In this document: positions 12,413 to 23,723 of the stretch, piece after piece
Position numbering within the stretch: position 1 is the first letter of the stretch
Layout of the letters: every line of letters starts with the position of its first letter
Assembly: GCA_000697335.1 (NCBI GenBank)
Contig: JNEM01013221.1
Span: 1 to 64,000, forward strand
Direction of reading: 5' to 3'
DNA from: Conidiobolus incongruus B7586
Lineage: Eukaryota > Entomophthoromycota > Entomophthoromycetes > Entomophthorales > Conidiobolaceae
Length of the DNA: 64,000 bases
The notes under the pieces: generated by a model
What the model was told of the DNA's origin: nothing
Seen by the model: only the letters and a program-made list of their open reading frames with translations
The model's database searches: none
Position numbers and translations under genes: made by a program

Positions 12413-14223
12413 ATGAGCTCAAATCAAACATTCTCTAGGTTATCGGTAAATTATCAATTAATAAATTAGATTCAATTTATATATTAAATATGGAATTAGT
12501 ATCTAGTTAATCAAATACATAGTTTAACAAAACCACCATTAGAGCAAATTGGGAGGCATTTGTCAAGAATAACTGGTCAACATATCAACCATCGTGCGAA
12601 TAAACCTATTTTGATAACTAGTATTGTAAATTTAATTCAATATTTACACAGAAATCACAAGCCACTGTTTGAAGCAGTTTATAACTGTATATTAAAGGGT
12701 ATTGAAAAGTAAGAATAAAATTATTTATCTTTGTTCTATGACTAATTTTGAATTAGGGGATATATAGGTACAGAGCATGCAAGCCAAGATTATTATCATC
12801 GCCATTTAGGCCGTATTTTACCTATGACACAACATTCATCAACTACTAGTTATCGTCAAAGTATTACACCTGATTCATATTTAAATAATCATCAAACATC
12901 TCCAACAAATAATTATAATAGATCTAATGGACGACGTAACCCTATGTATGAACAATATTATAATAACAGAATTATTGAAAGTCTTATAGGAAATTCGAAT
13001 TATCAAATATATTCAGAAAATTCTTTACCGCTTCCAAGTTTATCAGATATATTACCTGGAAAGTCTTCTAATCATGGCTACCAAAGAAGTGACAATAAAT
13101 CTCATGGTACCAATGGATCTACTTACCACTCCAAATTTGATGGTAAATATGCGCCTAGTCCTTTTTACAAAACCATTAAGGTTCTCACACCGAATAAATT
13201 GATCCATCCATCCCAGGCTAAAGCTACCGTCTCGCTAAGCTTTATTTTATATTCTGACGATTATACTAAAATTAAAGAACAGTCCAAACTGGTCAATCCT
13301 GACAGATGGGTAGGTTTACGACTTCTCTGTGGCCGTGTTAACCATAAAGATCAAAAAGGATATGACATTGTTGAATTTCCTGCTGTTTGTGAAGTAAAGG
13401 TTAATGGTATAATCCAAAAGGGCAATCTTAGAGGTATCAAGAATAAACCAGGAACCACCGCACCTCCAGATATTACCTCTAATTGTAAGATTATTCCAAA
13501 TGTTCCTAACCGAATTGATATTACATACATTCACACGACGTACGAATACTTTATGAGCGTGCATTTAGTAGAAGAAATTTCGGTGGATTCATTGACTTTC
13601 GACATTAAAAAACAGAGGCTATTATCTTCGGAAAATGTTAAAAGCAGTAGTAAGTAATTTTTGATTATTAGCCTCGACACATTTTTAATGCTGTCTATTT
13701 AGTGTTCCTTACTAAAAACGAAGACGATATTGTCACGTTGCAAGCATCTCTATCTCTCAAAGATCCTCTTACCCTTACGAGAATAGTAACACCTTTTCGA
13801 TCTACGGCGTGTAATCACGTTCAGTGCTTCGAAGCTACATCATTTTTATCTATGAACCAGCAAACTCCCACTTGGGACTGCCCAGTATGTCAAAAACACA
13901 TTGGCGGTGTACAATATCTTGTTTGTGATGGTTTCTTCCTTAGTATCTTGAATGATCCTCGTACCCAGGATGTTGAACAAGTTATCTTGAATCCCGATGG
14001 TAGCTGGGAACTACAAAAGGAAGCAACTACTCAAGCTCCAGTTAAGTCCCAGAAAAAGCAAACTAACAGTGTGGCTATTGCACTTGACATATCGGATAGC
14101 GATAATGAGGGTTATGAGCTTGTTCATAAGACACCTGCTCCTTCGATAACCATAGCTCAACCCTCTCCCATAAGTAACTTATTATCCGTTCCCGAGGTCA
14201 TAGATCTCACTTTTAGCGATTAA
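12413..14223 (+). CDS. SIZ/PIAS-family SUMO E3 ligase
   Basis: Nuclear E3 that moves SUMO from Ubc9 to substrates. Exons: 12413-12445, 12500-12708, 12757-13649 and 13703-14223; phases agree, 551 residues. The short first exon (MSSNQTFSRLS) is inferred from splice signals. Residues about 20-60 (IGRHLSRITGQHI...ILITSIVNLIQYL) sit where a SAP domain should be but match it only loosely. A PINIT domain spans about residues 215-370 (PFYKTIKVL, DRWVGLRLLCGRVN, AVCEVKVNG, RPIDITYI-like NRIDITYIHT). The SP-RING (about 395-450) has the ligands CNHVQCFEA...W-DCPVCQ. The acidic C-terminus ends in PEVIDLTFSD, whose VIDLT is a SUMO-interacting motif, with a second candidate IALDISDSD about 50 residues earlier. 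Domain order matches yeast Siz1/Siz2 and animal PIAS. Confidence 0.92.
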
Positions 14224-15364
14224 AATAACTGGTAATATTTTCACTCTCTAGGGTTTATATTTTTTATATAATTCACTTTTTTAAACACAATGTATTTTAT
14301 TATTATTGAAGGTTCTACATCGACTATACGTTTTATTGTTAACTGATATTTCAATTAACATTAAATAGGATTTTATTTATATCTGGAAAATAAATTATGT
14401 GTATATCTATTTTCTTCAATTATAATAATATTCATAGGATAGACTTAATCTGATACAATACTGATATTACATATTAATATTTAACTAAAACATATATTTT
14501 CAGCTTTCGTTGGTTTAATTATTTGTTAGATATAATTAAAGGAATAAACATATGTCCTAGTATATAATTCATCATAGTAAATATCTTGGTCCAACATTCG
14601 TAAATAGAAATTTGATTAAAATATCCAGGTTTAACAGATTAGGTTTATTCACTAATAATATATTTTAACGATTTTCAACTATACCATTTATTTAAATCAC
14701 TTCACTATATAGCAAAATATTACTAAGAATACATTTAGATTACAAGCATTCATTGAAAAGATAAGTGAAATTCTTACTCTAGATAAGATTTTTTCAGACT
14801 TTGATAATATAAATTCAAAATATAAATCATTATGAAAACTTTAATATTATTAGGTTAAAATTTTTATCATCATTACAACCAACAGATAATATTCAAATAA
14901 TTAAAATGTATAGGAAATGCGATATATATGCAAATTGAATTTTTTTTAATCAAAATAATTTAGTATATTTGAATATTTGGAGCATGATAATTATTAATCT
15001 CACTACGGAATAAATAGCTATTGAAATATTACATTATTAAGAATATTAGATAATTTTAAATAATTATTTATATATTGTCGCCAAAAAATTAGGACAACAA
15101 TGATATTATCATGTTGATCTTTTATTTTTAAATTGCAATAATTCAACTACCTAATTATATACATTAAAATCATATTTATAAAAATTAAGAGTGAGCGAAA
15201 GTAACCGTTATATTAATGCATTATATTAAAACAAAAAGAAAAATTTTATACCATAATTTACATTATTCAATTAAAATTGAAAATTTGTCATTGTTAAATA
15301 CAACCAATAATGCTGAACTAATTACAGTTATTATTAAATCAAATTTTAAATATAAAATATATTA
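14224..15364. other. Convergent intergenic region
   Basis: 1.1 kb between the converging SIZ-like and UBE3D-like genes. AT-rich, with no ORF above background and no RNA gene recognised. Confidence 0.5.
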
Positions 15365-16863
15365 TTAATTCCAAAATAAAATTGATAAAGATTTGGATCT
15401 AAATTGTCGCTTATCAGGACTTAAGTAAATTTGGTTGGATTGAATCTTTTCAATCAAATTTTTCACTATTTTTACAGGATAGTCAATTATTTCAAATCCT
15501 TCCTTTGATTCATCACTATGACTATATAAATTATTATTATTAATATTGACCGATTATAAAAATATTGAATTATAATTACTCGTTATTTTCATAATTAATT
15601 AATTCATAAATAAATTTTGTACCTAATAATTAAAATTGAATAAATTGTAATAATAAAATATTAAATTCCTTACTTGGACGCAATGTTGTTTTTTGATCTA
15701 AATCAGTTGAAGCTATATAAACTTGCCAATTCATAATAGTTATCTAAATAATATTAAGTACATATTTTATATTAAAAAATGGCTTCATAACATTACTTTA
15801 ACCTTAGGTGTATTGGGATCAGGACTACTCAGAAGGAATTTTGAAAAAGAATGATGTTGATTTAAATCGTATAAATCTTGAAGTAAAAAAATAGAATAAG
15901 GGATAATAGAATGCTCATTAAATGGATTTTGAGCGTATATATGATGCTTAGGAATACTGACTACAGCTGAATAGTCCTTTTGATCTTCTTTCAAGACTGG
16001 ATCTATTATAATCTTTCCAAGAGCATCTAAGCAATGTAAGCATTGGAAATCCAAGAAAATGAGTTCATTTAAATGCTCTGGATGGGTTGAGGAATATGTG
16101 TTCATATGATCGTGTACGATCTAATTAACAATGAGTTAATAAAATCAAAAATTTTAAGAAATTATAAGAAACCTACCTTTTTATACTTGTCATATAATGA
16201 ATCTATCAAATGGTCTGGATGAAACAAAATACTTCTTGTTCCTACATGCAAAAGACCAGGTCCTGGGAAAAAGATGCCTTGGTTGGAAAAGTTTGATGCT
16301 TGGATAGTTGAATATTCTTCATTGTGGCACACCCAACATTCGACCAGTTCAGTCCATCCTTCGCTAGGTAAATCCCTAACTTTATCAAATAAAAACTTGG
16401 ATTGTTTGCGACTGATATCGATTTGCTTCATGAAATCGACTAATTCATCGCCATCTAAATCTTTCAACTGGATGGGATCTTTCCATTTGGAGTTTTTGAC
16501 GATTGGCAACTGAGTTTGATAGCATCCAATAAAATCAACCTGATTAAAGTACCTTGCATTCCATATTAAGTTTAGCTGAGTGTGCATATCCAGCTCATTA
16601 GAAGTTAATTTACTATCCATGCGCTTTAATTCCAGTGGTATCATTAACTGTTTGGTTGGAGTATATTTGACTTTCATAGCTTTGCATTCAAATGGTAGTT
16701 TTATTGGTGTGCGTTGAATTTGATTGTCATATTGAGTGATTACTGTGAGTATTTTGTTTATCAATTCAACTCCAATAATATAGACTTGATCAACTGAAAT
16801 GATATGTAATTTATTAATGTTATTTAATAACTCTATATATAATTTAGACTCGATGGATTTCAT
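15365..16863 (-). CDS. UBE3D-like (HECT_2 family) E2-binding ubiquitin ligase
   Basis: Related to UBE3D (UBE2C-binding protein), an E3 with a divergent HECT-like domain. Exons on the minus strand: 16177-16863, 15797-16120, 15674-15743, 15580-15622 and 15365-15521; phases agree, 426 residues. The best signature is DLPSEGWTELVECWVCHNEE, the conserved LPSxxWxELxxxWxCH block. It is followed by LLHVGTRSILFHPDHL, a CLHCLDALGK cysteine pair, VSIPKHHIYAQNP, and HSFSKFLLSSPD...KVK before the last exons. Three small terminal exons (70, 43 and 157 nt) are inferred from splice signals and give a phase-consistent tail ending SLSILFWN. The ORF stays open to a TTG upstream; the first ATG at 16863 is used. 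It is divergent from calpain-7 with only 242 bp between start codons, so they probably share a promoter. Confidence 0.85.
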
Positions 16864-17105
16864 AGTCAATAGTTGTATTTGTTATATTTTTATTGTGGAT
16901 GCAATATTTCATTCAAGAAGTTCACGTATAATTATTAGAAAGATTATATTTTAAAAATTTATGGGATCAGGATTTGCCAATACTTGGTAAGTTTCAATTT
17001 TTAATCAAACACTTGGCAATTCAAATTCACTTCAATAATCCCATAATTTAATTAATTCATAATTTAATTTATTTAGTCTTTCATTAAAGTCACTGAAATT
17101 TATCT

Positions 17106-20100
17106 ATGAAATATCAAAATATTATGAGTTTGAGCGAAATTTATGAGACCACAATTAAACTAGCTTCTAAAGCTGTTGATTTAGACAGTCAAGGGGAATT
17201 ATATCAAGCTAAACAAGTTTATCATTCTGTTATTGAGGGGTTAAGTCAAATATTAAATGGTAATAGTTTTGAAACTATATAAATTTAAGAATAATAATAT
17301 TGATTTTGTATTATAGTTGAGAAGAATAGTTCCAAAATTAATCAATTAAATAATCAATTATTAAAATATCAAAATCGTTTAAAACAAATTGAAAGTTATT
17401 TAAATCAATTGAATATTAATCAAATTAATTTTGATCAGTTAGATTTGATTAATTGGAAAAATTTTGTATTTGTAATTTATTTATAATTATGAATATTTAA
17501 TAGAAATATTGATTCGGTTTTTATTAGGTTCAGTTGGATAAAATTCAAGTTTTGGAAATTGAATCACATTATAGAGTGGCAGTTGATTTAGCAACGCAAT
17601 TGGTTGAGTTATTGATCAAACATGTACAGAGTAATATCATCGATATTCAATTACACCAATCCAGTATTTACTTAATGCATCAATTAGGATTTAATGATCC
17701 AGAAGATACTTTGTTATTTAAATCATTTATTCAAAAAACATTAGATATTGCAGAGCGTTGTAAAGCACGTCAAAGTGATAAAAATGAAGAAATTCTTGAA
17801 AAGATCCAATATTTATGTAGTTATACAATATATATGCATATATAACAATTTAAATATATTGACAAATATTTTAGCCATTAGCCAACATTCGCCAATTCCT
17901 AAATCACCACTACCTTCTCCTCCTGTACATCCATTGAATGAAATCGAATTAGCTATTTTAAAAGAAACTTCTTACATCAACGACAGAATCTTTCTACCAT
18001 GGTCTTCGCAACTTGATTTGAATTCATTTCACTCTGGTCCATCTCTTTACTATGACCCCGACGGCTTTCTATCTCTATCTGAATTGCAACTTGAGCAGTT
18101 TGAGAGTTGGAAACGCCCTGCTCAATTCTTCCATCCAATCTCCCCAAAAATGATAGGATTGGTGTCAAGGTAATTTATATTTCGTCAAATTACTCATACT
18201 AGTATTAATATGTAAAATGGTCTTTAGTGATCACATCATTCAAGTAAATATTCTATCTAGCTAATTAAGAATTATTGAGGTTAATTATTGATTCGATATA
18301 TAGGACGTTGTAACTGATTGTTCTTTCGTTGCTTCTTTGTGTATTTGCGCAAATTATGAAAGAAAATTCAGAAAAAGAGTAAAATATTTATTAAAGTTAA
18401 TATTTCATATATTGATTGTGGTTTTTAGCTGATCACTTCAATCATTTTTCCTCAAGATGATAGTGGTAATCCAATTTATAATCCTCTTGGGCAATACGTC
18501 ATTCGCCTTCACTTTAATGGTATATTTCGTAAAGTAGTCGTTGATGATTATTTACCAGTATCCAAATCTAATGCACCACTCTGTACATTCTCAAAGTTCG
18601 CGGGAGAACTATGGCCAAGTATCATTGAGAAGGCTTATATGAAATTGATGGGTGGCTACGCATTTCCTGGATCGAATAGTTCTATCGATCTTCATGCATT
18701 AACTGGATGGATTCCTGAGCTTATTCTTTTCAAAGTACCATCTTTCGATTCAGAGACTCAGTGGCTACGACTTAGAGATGGGCATGAGTATGGTGATGCA
18801 CTGATCACAGTGGCAACAGGTCCAGAGGATGACGATAGACTTCATAATATGGGACTTGTTCCTGCTCACGCTTATGCAGTATTAGATTTGAGAGAGCTAC
18901 ATGGACTTCGAGTTCTCAAAATAAAGAATCCGTGGAGCCATTGTCGTTGGAAAGGCCGTCTTAGTCATCTGGATCAAGAGTATTGGACACCTGAGCTATT
19001 GGAAGAGCTTGGTTATGACCTTAATAAGGCACAGTCGCGTGATGATGGTGTTTTTTGGATTTTATATGATGATCTATTGGAATATTTTGAGTGCTTCAAT
19101 GTAAATTGGAATCCTGAGCTATTTCCTCATTCTCAGGTGATTCATACAAAATGGAAAACCGACCAAGGTCCCAAGAAAGATACTTACAATATTGGATATA
19201 ACCCTCAGTTCAGTCTGAAAGTGAATGGAGTGAACGACGAACCATGCCCTGTATGGGTGCTTATTACAAAGCACCGACTTAAAACAGAGGTTAATCAACA
19301 ATATTTTGCCCTCCACGTATATGAAGACTCAAGTACACAAGCATCAAGCCACAGACTTCATCAAAGGATTTACTACCCTGACTCACCTTTGATTAGAGTA
19401 AAATTAATGAACCCATTGATTACTACAATTTCTAATATGTTTTTATTTAGGGATTATATGTGAATAATGATCATATCTTGGTAATTACAATAATTCCATT
19501 CTATAATATTCATATTTATATTCTAATCAGATATTATATTATTTATATTAATAGACTCGAATTAATGTAAAGAGCAACCAAACTAAATTTATTTTAGTAT
19601 TGTCCCAAAAAGAAATTGTACAAGAGTGTTCATTTTCTATTAGAGCTTTTTCAACGGTTCCTGTTGAATTGTACCCGATTGATTTACCCAAGTATGAAGT
19701 GAAGGTAATATTTTTCAAATCTAATTAAGGAAATATTTCACTATTAAACTATTTAGTTAACTCGTAAATGGGATAACGAATCATCAGGTAGCTATATTTT
19801 ATGACACTCATTAAATGTAATACTAACTATCTATTCAACCCATTTAAGGCGGCAATTTAACACACCAATCCTTCTTGACTAATCCGCAATTTAAACTCAA
19901 AGTATCTGTGCCTTCGACGCAGGTAGTGGTAACTATTCAAGCACCTCGTACTTATCCGGTAGCATTATATGGGTTTTACGGTAGTAAAAGAGTGACTCAA
20001 TTACCCATTGATTCAAATCCCTTTTTATTCAATTCAGGCGATTATCGACTAGGGTTCTGTGCGGTGAAGCAAAATTATCTACCTGGTAACCAAATAATCT

Positions 20101-20897
20101 TCATTCTCATTTGCATTATATTCATAGTCATTTAGTTGGTTATTATATTCTTTTGGCATCTGCTTTGGAGCCTTATATGAACGGAGACTTTATTATTACT
20201 GTGGGCTCTAATAATCCTATCGAATTAACACAAATATTGCCTGAGGGCGCTGTAATTATTTTTTCAAATTTTTTATCATCAGTTAATTAAATAGATTTAT
20301 TTTAGGGTATGCTAAAATATCCAATTGAAGGCCAATGGTAATGATATTGATAATTTATAATCAAGGTCTATTGTTTAATTTATATCATTCAACTAGGTTC
20401 TCCAATAATACGATTGCAAAACATACTGTTAGATTAAGTGGTACAACAAAGCTAAGGTACTTTTTTCTATATCCCTCTAATTGAAATTACTGATCGAGAC
20501 GATTTAGTGCCAAGTTACAAGTTATTCCGCCATTATCTAAAGCTTACATATCAATGGATATAATGAATAGCAAGTTGCAATCTTTGATCTCAAAGCAACC
20601 AATTTATACAAACTCTCCTCAGGTATTCTAATTTCTATCTATTCAAAACATTTCAAAGGATATTAACACCAGTAATACTAAATGCATTTTAGGGTATTTT
20701 TATTGATGAAATTGTTGCAAGGGATAGCACAAGAGAATTTGGTAAATCTTAATTCTTCATTATAGAAGATTATTTTGATCTGATGTTACTTTTTAATAGA
20801 TATCATCATTTTGACTAAGTTAAAGACACCATCAGCAGATACTATCAAATTTTCATTGATCCTGTATTCGGACAAAAGAATTCAAGTTATGTCTTAA
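17106..20897 (+). CDS. RIM13: Calpain-7 / PalB / Rim13 cysteine protease
   Basis: Calpain-like protease that works with ESCRT-III; in fungi it cleaves the PacC/Rim101 factor in ambient-pH signalling. Exons: 17106-17259, 17317-17471, 17528-17816, 17875-18169, 18228-18243, 18304-18378, 18429-19397, 19451-19480, 19555-19704, 19757-19787, 19849-20085, 20136-20251, 20306-20337, 20397-20456, 20508-20622, 20693-20741 and 20800-20897; 956 residues. An N-terminal MIT domain (LSEIYETTIKLASKAVDLDS) is followed by a helical linker. The protease core matches human CAPN7 closely, with catalytic Cys309 (VVTDCSFVASL), His475 (VPAHAYAVLD) and Asn495 (KIKNPWSHCRWKG). Two C2-like beta domains follow (SGDYRLGFC marks one), plus an extra C-terminal extension of about 120 residues beyond the animal protein. 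The second exon's donor could also be at 17466. Exon 5 is only 16 nt. Confidence 0.93.
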
Positions 20898-21234
20898 TAA
20901 TGATATTATTGTAATAATCTAAATTTCTACCTAATCCTCAAGATTGATCCACTTCATAGGAAAATCAGGTGATTTGATTAGCATAGCTCTTCTATTCAAA
21001 ATTATATCTAATATGAGCAAGCTTGATATAAAAAATTGGTCCTTTACCTTTTATCCAAGTATCTATAAAGCCAAATTCGATGCGTTGGAATACTTGCCCA
21101 AAGATCTAAGAATTGATTCATTAATTAATGTTGTTCAAAATCCCCCAAAATCGACTTTACCAGTGTAAATATTAATAATACGATTAAAATTAAAATTTTG
21201 AGATTGATATTCATTAAATGGCAATAAAATTTTA
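20898..21234. other. Convergent gap with an unexplained short open frame
   Basis: Lies between calpain-7 and the XRCC2-like gene. A + strand frame at 20944-21168 has an ATG at 21013 and would give 51 residues (starting MSKLDIKNWSFTFYP). Its composition looks protein-like, but no splice joins it to calpain-7 in phase. I cannot assign it. Confidence 0.35.
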
Positions 21235-22078
21235 CTACATATAATTATCTAATAAAATCTTTTTAATTAGTATATGATATTTGGGGATTATTTCAATAAT
21301 TACACTAATATTGTGCTTGGTGGTTAAATTAATTAGTGATTGAGCAATCATTGGAATGAGTTGATTTTTTAAGGTATCGGATATTCCAGCTTTCATTTTA
21401 TTTAGTTGTAAAAATGGATCAATGATAACTAACTTGATCTAAGTAATCATTTAGTAAGAGATATATAATTCAAATATAAGTGGTATGATATTACCTCAGG
21501 GTGTTCGTTTACAAATATATCTAATTTTTGATATAATAAATTAAAGTAATATTCCCAACTTTCAATTTTGATCAAAATAATATTATTTAATACAGTTTCA
21601 TGTGTGAATTTCTTGTCTAATTGATTCTTTTCTAATTGATAGTATTTCAGTTAAATTACATTGATAAATGGATTGATAATTTGATTACTTAAAAATTCGT
21701 GTGATAAATTTGAGCATCGTCTTGGATCAAAACTATTATCACTATCTGAGTTGAAAATTATTATAACTATACTTTATTAGTTATAATCATGATATTATTT
21801 ACCTATATATAAAACCTTATATTGAAAATTATTTTTGATGATTAAATTAATGGCAATCTGATAGCTATATTAATATTAAATTAAATTTATTATAAATAAA
21901 TACCATCATGTTGAATATACCTTAAATAAGATTTTCCAGAATGAGAGCCACCTAATAACTCTATGATTTTACCAAATGGAATTCCATTGCTTTCAAATAA
22001 AGGCTTTAAACAAATTCCATCTAATGAAATATATAATTTGGATTTCAATTCTATCAAATGTTCACTTAACGATTTCAT
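21235..22078 (-). CDS. XRCC2-like RAD51 paralog (RecA-type ATPase)
   Basis: Homologous-recombination ATPase of the RAD51 family. Exons on the minus strand: 21921-22078, 21803-21864, 21660-21745, 21495-21626 and 21235-21438; 213 residues in this model. The Walker A is LLGGSHSGKS, after GKIIE as in RecA-fold paralogs. The next strand, VLYIDSDNSFDPRR, closely parallels XRCC2's VLFIDTDYHFDMLR. A Walker B-like strand KLVIIDPFLQL comes later. The intron between 21626 and 21660 is doubtful: the frame carries an in-frame TAA there, and the only phase-keeping intron is 33 nt with an AAAAG acceptor. Either this lineage splices very short introns, or the gene is damaged. The protein is shorter than animal XRCC2 (about 280), mostly at the C-terminus. 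Confidence 0.72.
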
Positions 22079-22370
22079 TTTTCCAATTTTTTCAATTAGC
22101 AGTCTGAACTATAGTTTTATAAATTTATAATAATTAAGTTTGAATTGTGGGATTTGGGTATTTAGAAACTCATTTGAGTTAATGTTTAGTTCTCTAAGTA
22201 TTTGAAAATCAAATAATCCTTTATACTTATAGAAAAGTAACAATTATCTAGGCTAAGATACCTTTTTATTTATAATAAAATTAAATACGATTAAAAGATC
22301 TATTTTTTAAATAATCAGATTACAATATAGTTGAAATATCTCTATTTTTATAAATAATATTGGTATCAAC

Positions 22371-22918
22371 TTAGTAGGAAAGATCGGGTGATTGATTGAG
22401 CTTGGATTTAGGGTGAGCATCTGAGGGATAAAGATATGGTATATTCATCAAAGTGAAGATAAGCTTCGCTTTAGATCTAATGGGAATCATCAAAGCATCA
22501 AAATCTGTGGTAGTGTCATTTTTTGTCGGGAATGCCTCTATTAAATTCATTAATTGATCTAAATGCTTATTCACTCTAAATTAATATTAATTATTAATTA
22601 TTAATTATAATTCAATAAAACCAAATTTATATTACCTCTTAGGAATAACATCAGGTTTGAACTTTTGAATTTTTAACATAGTTTGAACAAATCCATAAAG
22701 AGATCCAATTTCACGACCTAAAATAAACCCTTGTTCCATACCATGCATTCGACCCTGAGTGTGTCCGATGGGTTGTCCAGCTACTTCGCCATCTTTGATC
22801 CCCTGTTTGATAAAACTAAGTGATGTTAAACTTTATTAAGAATAACTTTTATAGTTTAATAAAATATTTACCTTTCTTCTATCATCACAATTTCGTCAAA
22901 ATCCCATTCAGAATCCAT
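22371..22918 (-). CDS. LTO1: LTO1/ORAOV1-family adaptor
   Basis: LTO1 pairs with YAE1 and brings the cytosolic iron-sulfur targeting machinery to ABCE1/Rli1, needed for ribosome recycling. Exons on the minus strand: 22872-22918, 22636-22815 and 22371-22575; phases agree, 143 residues, typical for the family. The diagnostic deca-GX3 repeat is clear: G-x3-G-x3-G spacing through DGEVAGQPIGHTQGRMHGME continuing to QGFILGREIGSLYGF. The N-terminus MDSEWDFDEIV is acidic as usual. It lacks an obvious terminal Trp, the client-recognition residue of LTO1 proteins; the chain ends DLSY. It lies in tandem upstream of the XRCC2-like gene with a 292-bp gap. Confidence 0.88.
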
Positions 22919-23250
22919 ATTAACCAATATTGATGTTTTAATTAATAATCGATTTGGATTATGACATTGAATTTGAACTTTAAATAATTTTTAATATTTG
23001 GTAGTTTATGGGATTATTGATAAAAAATTTATGAGTTATTGTTTGATAATCAAATTATCATCAATAATATTATATGCAAGTTTGGTTTTTTGTTAAAAAT
23101 AAAAAAATAGAGTTAATTTGATTACCGAATTAATAATTAATTGAGTAATTTATAATATTTAAACTAATTTGATTAAAGTTTGTTATTGAAAGGGCACAAT
23201 TTAATAAACCAATATTGATTATGACCCATGTTTAGAAATTTGAAGGTTGT

Positions 23251-23340
23251 ATGGATTGGTATAGTGTGCATTTTTACAATGAGGCTAAGGATAAGGGCAC
23301 AGGGCTGAGATTGTTGGCTGGATCTATTGAAATCAAGTAA
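23251..23340 (+). CDS. Candidate microprotein or orphan exon
   Basis: A 29-codon frame from ATG to TAA reads MDWYSVHFYNEAKDKG and ends SIEIK. Its base composition is clearly less AT-rich than its surroundings, which is why it stands out. It could be a microprotein, an upstream exon whose partner I could not find, or chance. A splice from its end into nearby acceptors gives immediate stops. I do not recognise a family. Confidence 0.2.
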   Translation: MDWYSVHFYNEAKDKGTGLRLLAGSIEIK

Positions 23341-23514
23341 TAAATTACCATCAATACAGTCATTTCCATTTAGCTAATCTACTATAAATTTGGGACTTAG
23401 TTGATTTTGGTTTTTTGCGGTTTAGAAAAATGAATCGAAGCATATTATGACTTTGAATTCTAAATAACAATTTCTCCATAATTAATCCATTCGGACGAAT
23501 AATCAACTTAAACC

Positions 23515-23646
23515 CTAATTCAATCCACCACCTTTAAGCGAAATAAAAGGAAAGTATACATCATGTGATGGTGTGAAACCACTTTCAGGGTATCCAATGG
23601 ATTGAAAGATATTGAATGCGAAAATAAGCCCAACTATCAACGTCAT
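23515..23646 (-). CDS. Candidate 43-residue membrane or secreted peptide
   Basis: An ATG-to-TAG frame on the minus strand starts MTLIVGLIFAFNIFQSIG, a good signal peptide or single membrane helix, and continues with YPESGFTPSHDVYFPF. The mix of Pro, Ser, His and Gly is unlike translated AT desert. It could be a small organelle membrane subunit or a first exon. No family is recognised. Confidence 0.3.
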   Translation of the reverse strand: MTLIVGLIFAFNIFQSIGYPESGFTPSHDVYFPFISLKGGGLN

Positions 23647-23723
23647 TCCAAAACAATTAATGAAGTATAAATATAGCTATTGATGAAGGGTCTAATGAAA
23701 ATTTTGATTAAGAATTAAATAAG

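Larger units (their letters stand above)
22919..23723. other. Divergent region between LTO1 and ISN1, with two tiny candidate ORFs
   Basis: About 0.8 kb between divergent start codons. Two stretches have less AT-biased, protein-like codons: a + strand ORF at 23251-23340 and a - strand ORF at 23515-23646, each listed separately. An AAACCCTAA word near 23510 may be chance. No RNA gene is recognised. Confidence 0.4.

Noticed and set aside
16961-17105. Upstream ATG with a GTAAGT donor before calpain-7
   Set aside because: Splicing to the next acceptor leads to a different frame and a stop, so it is at best part of a leader, not of the protein.
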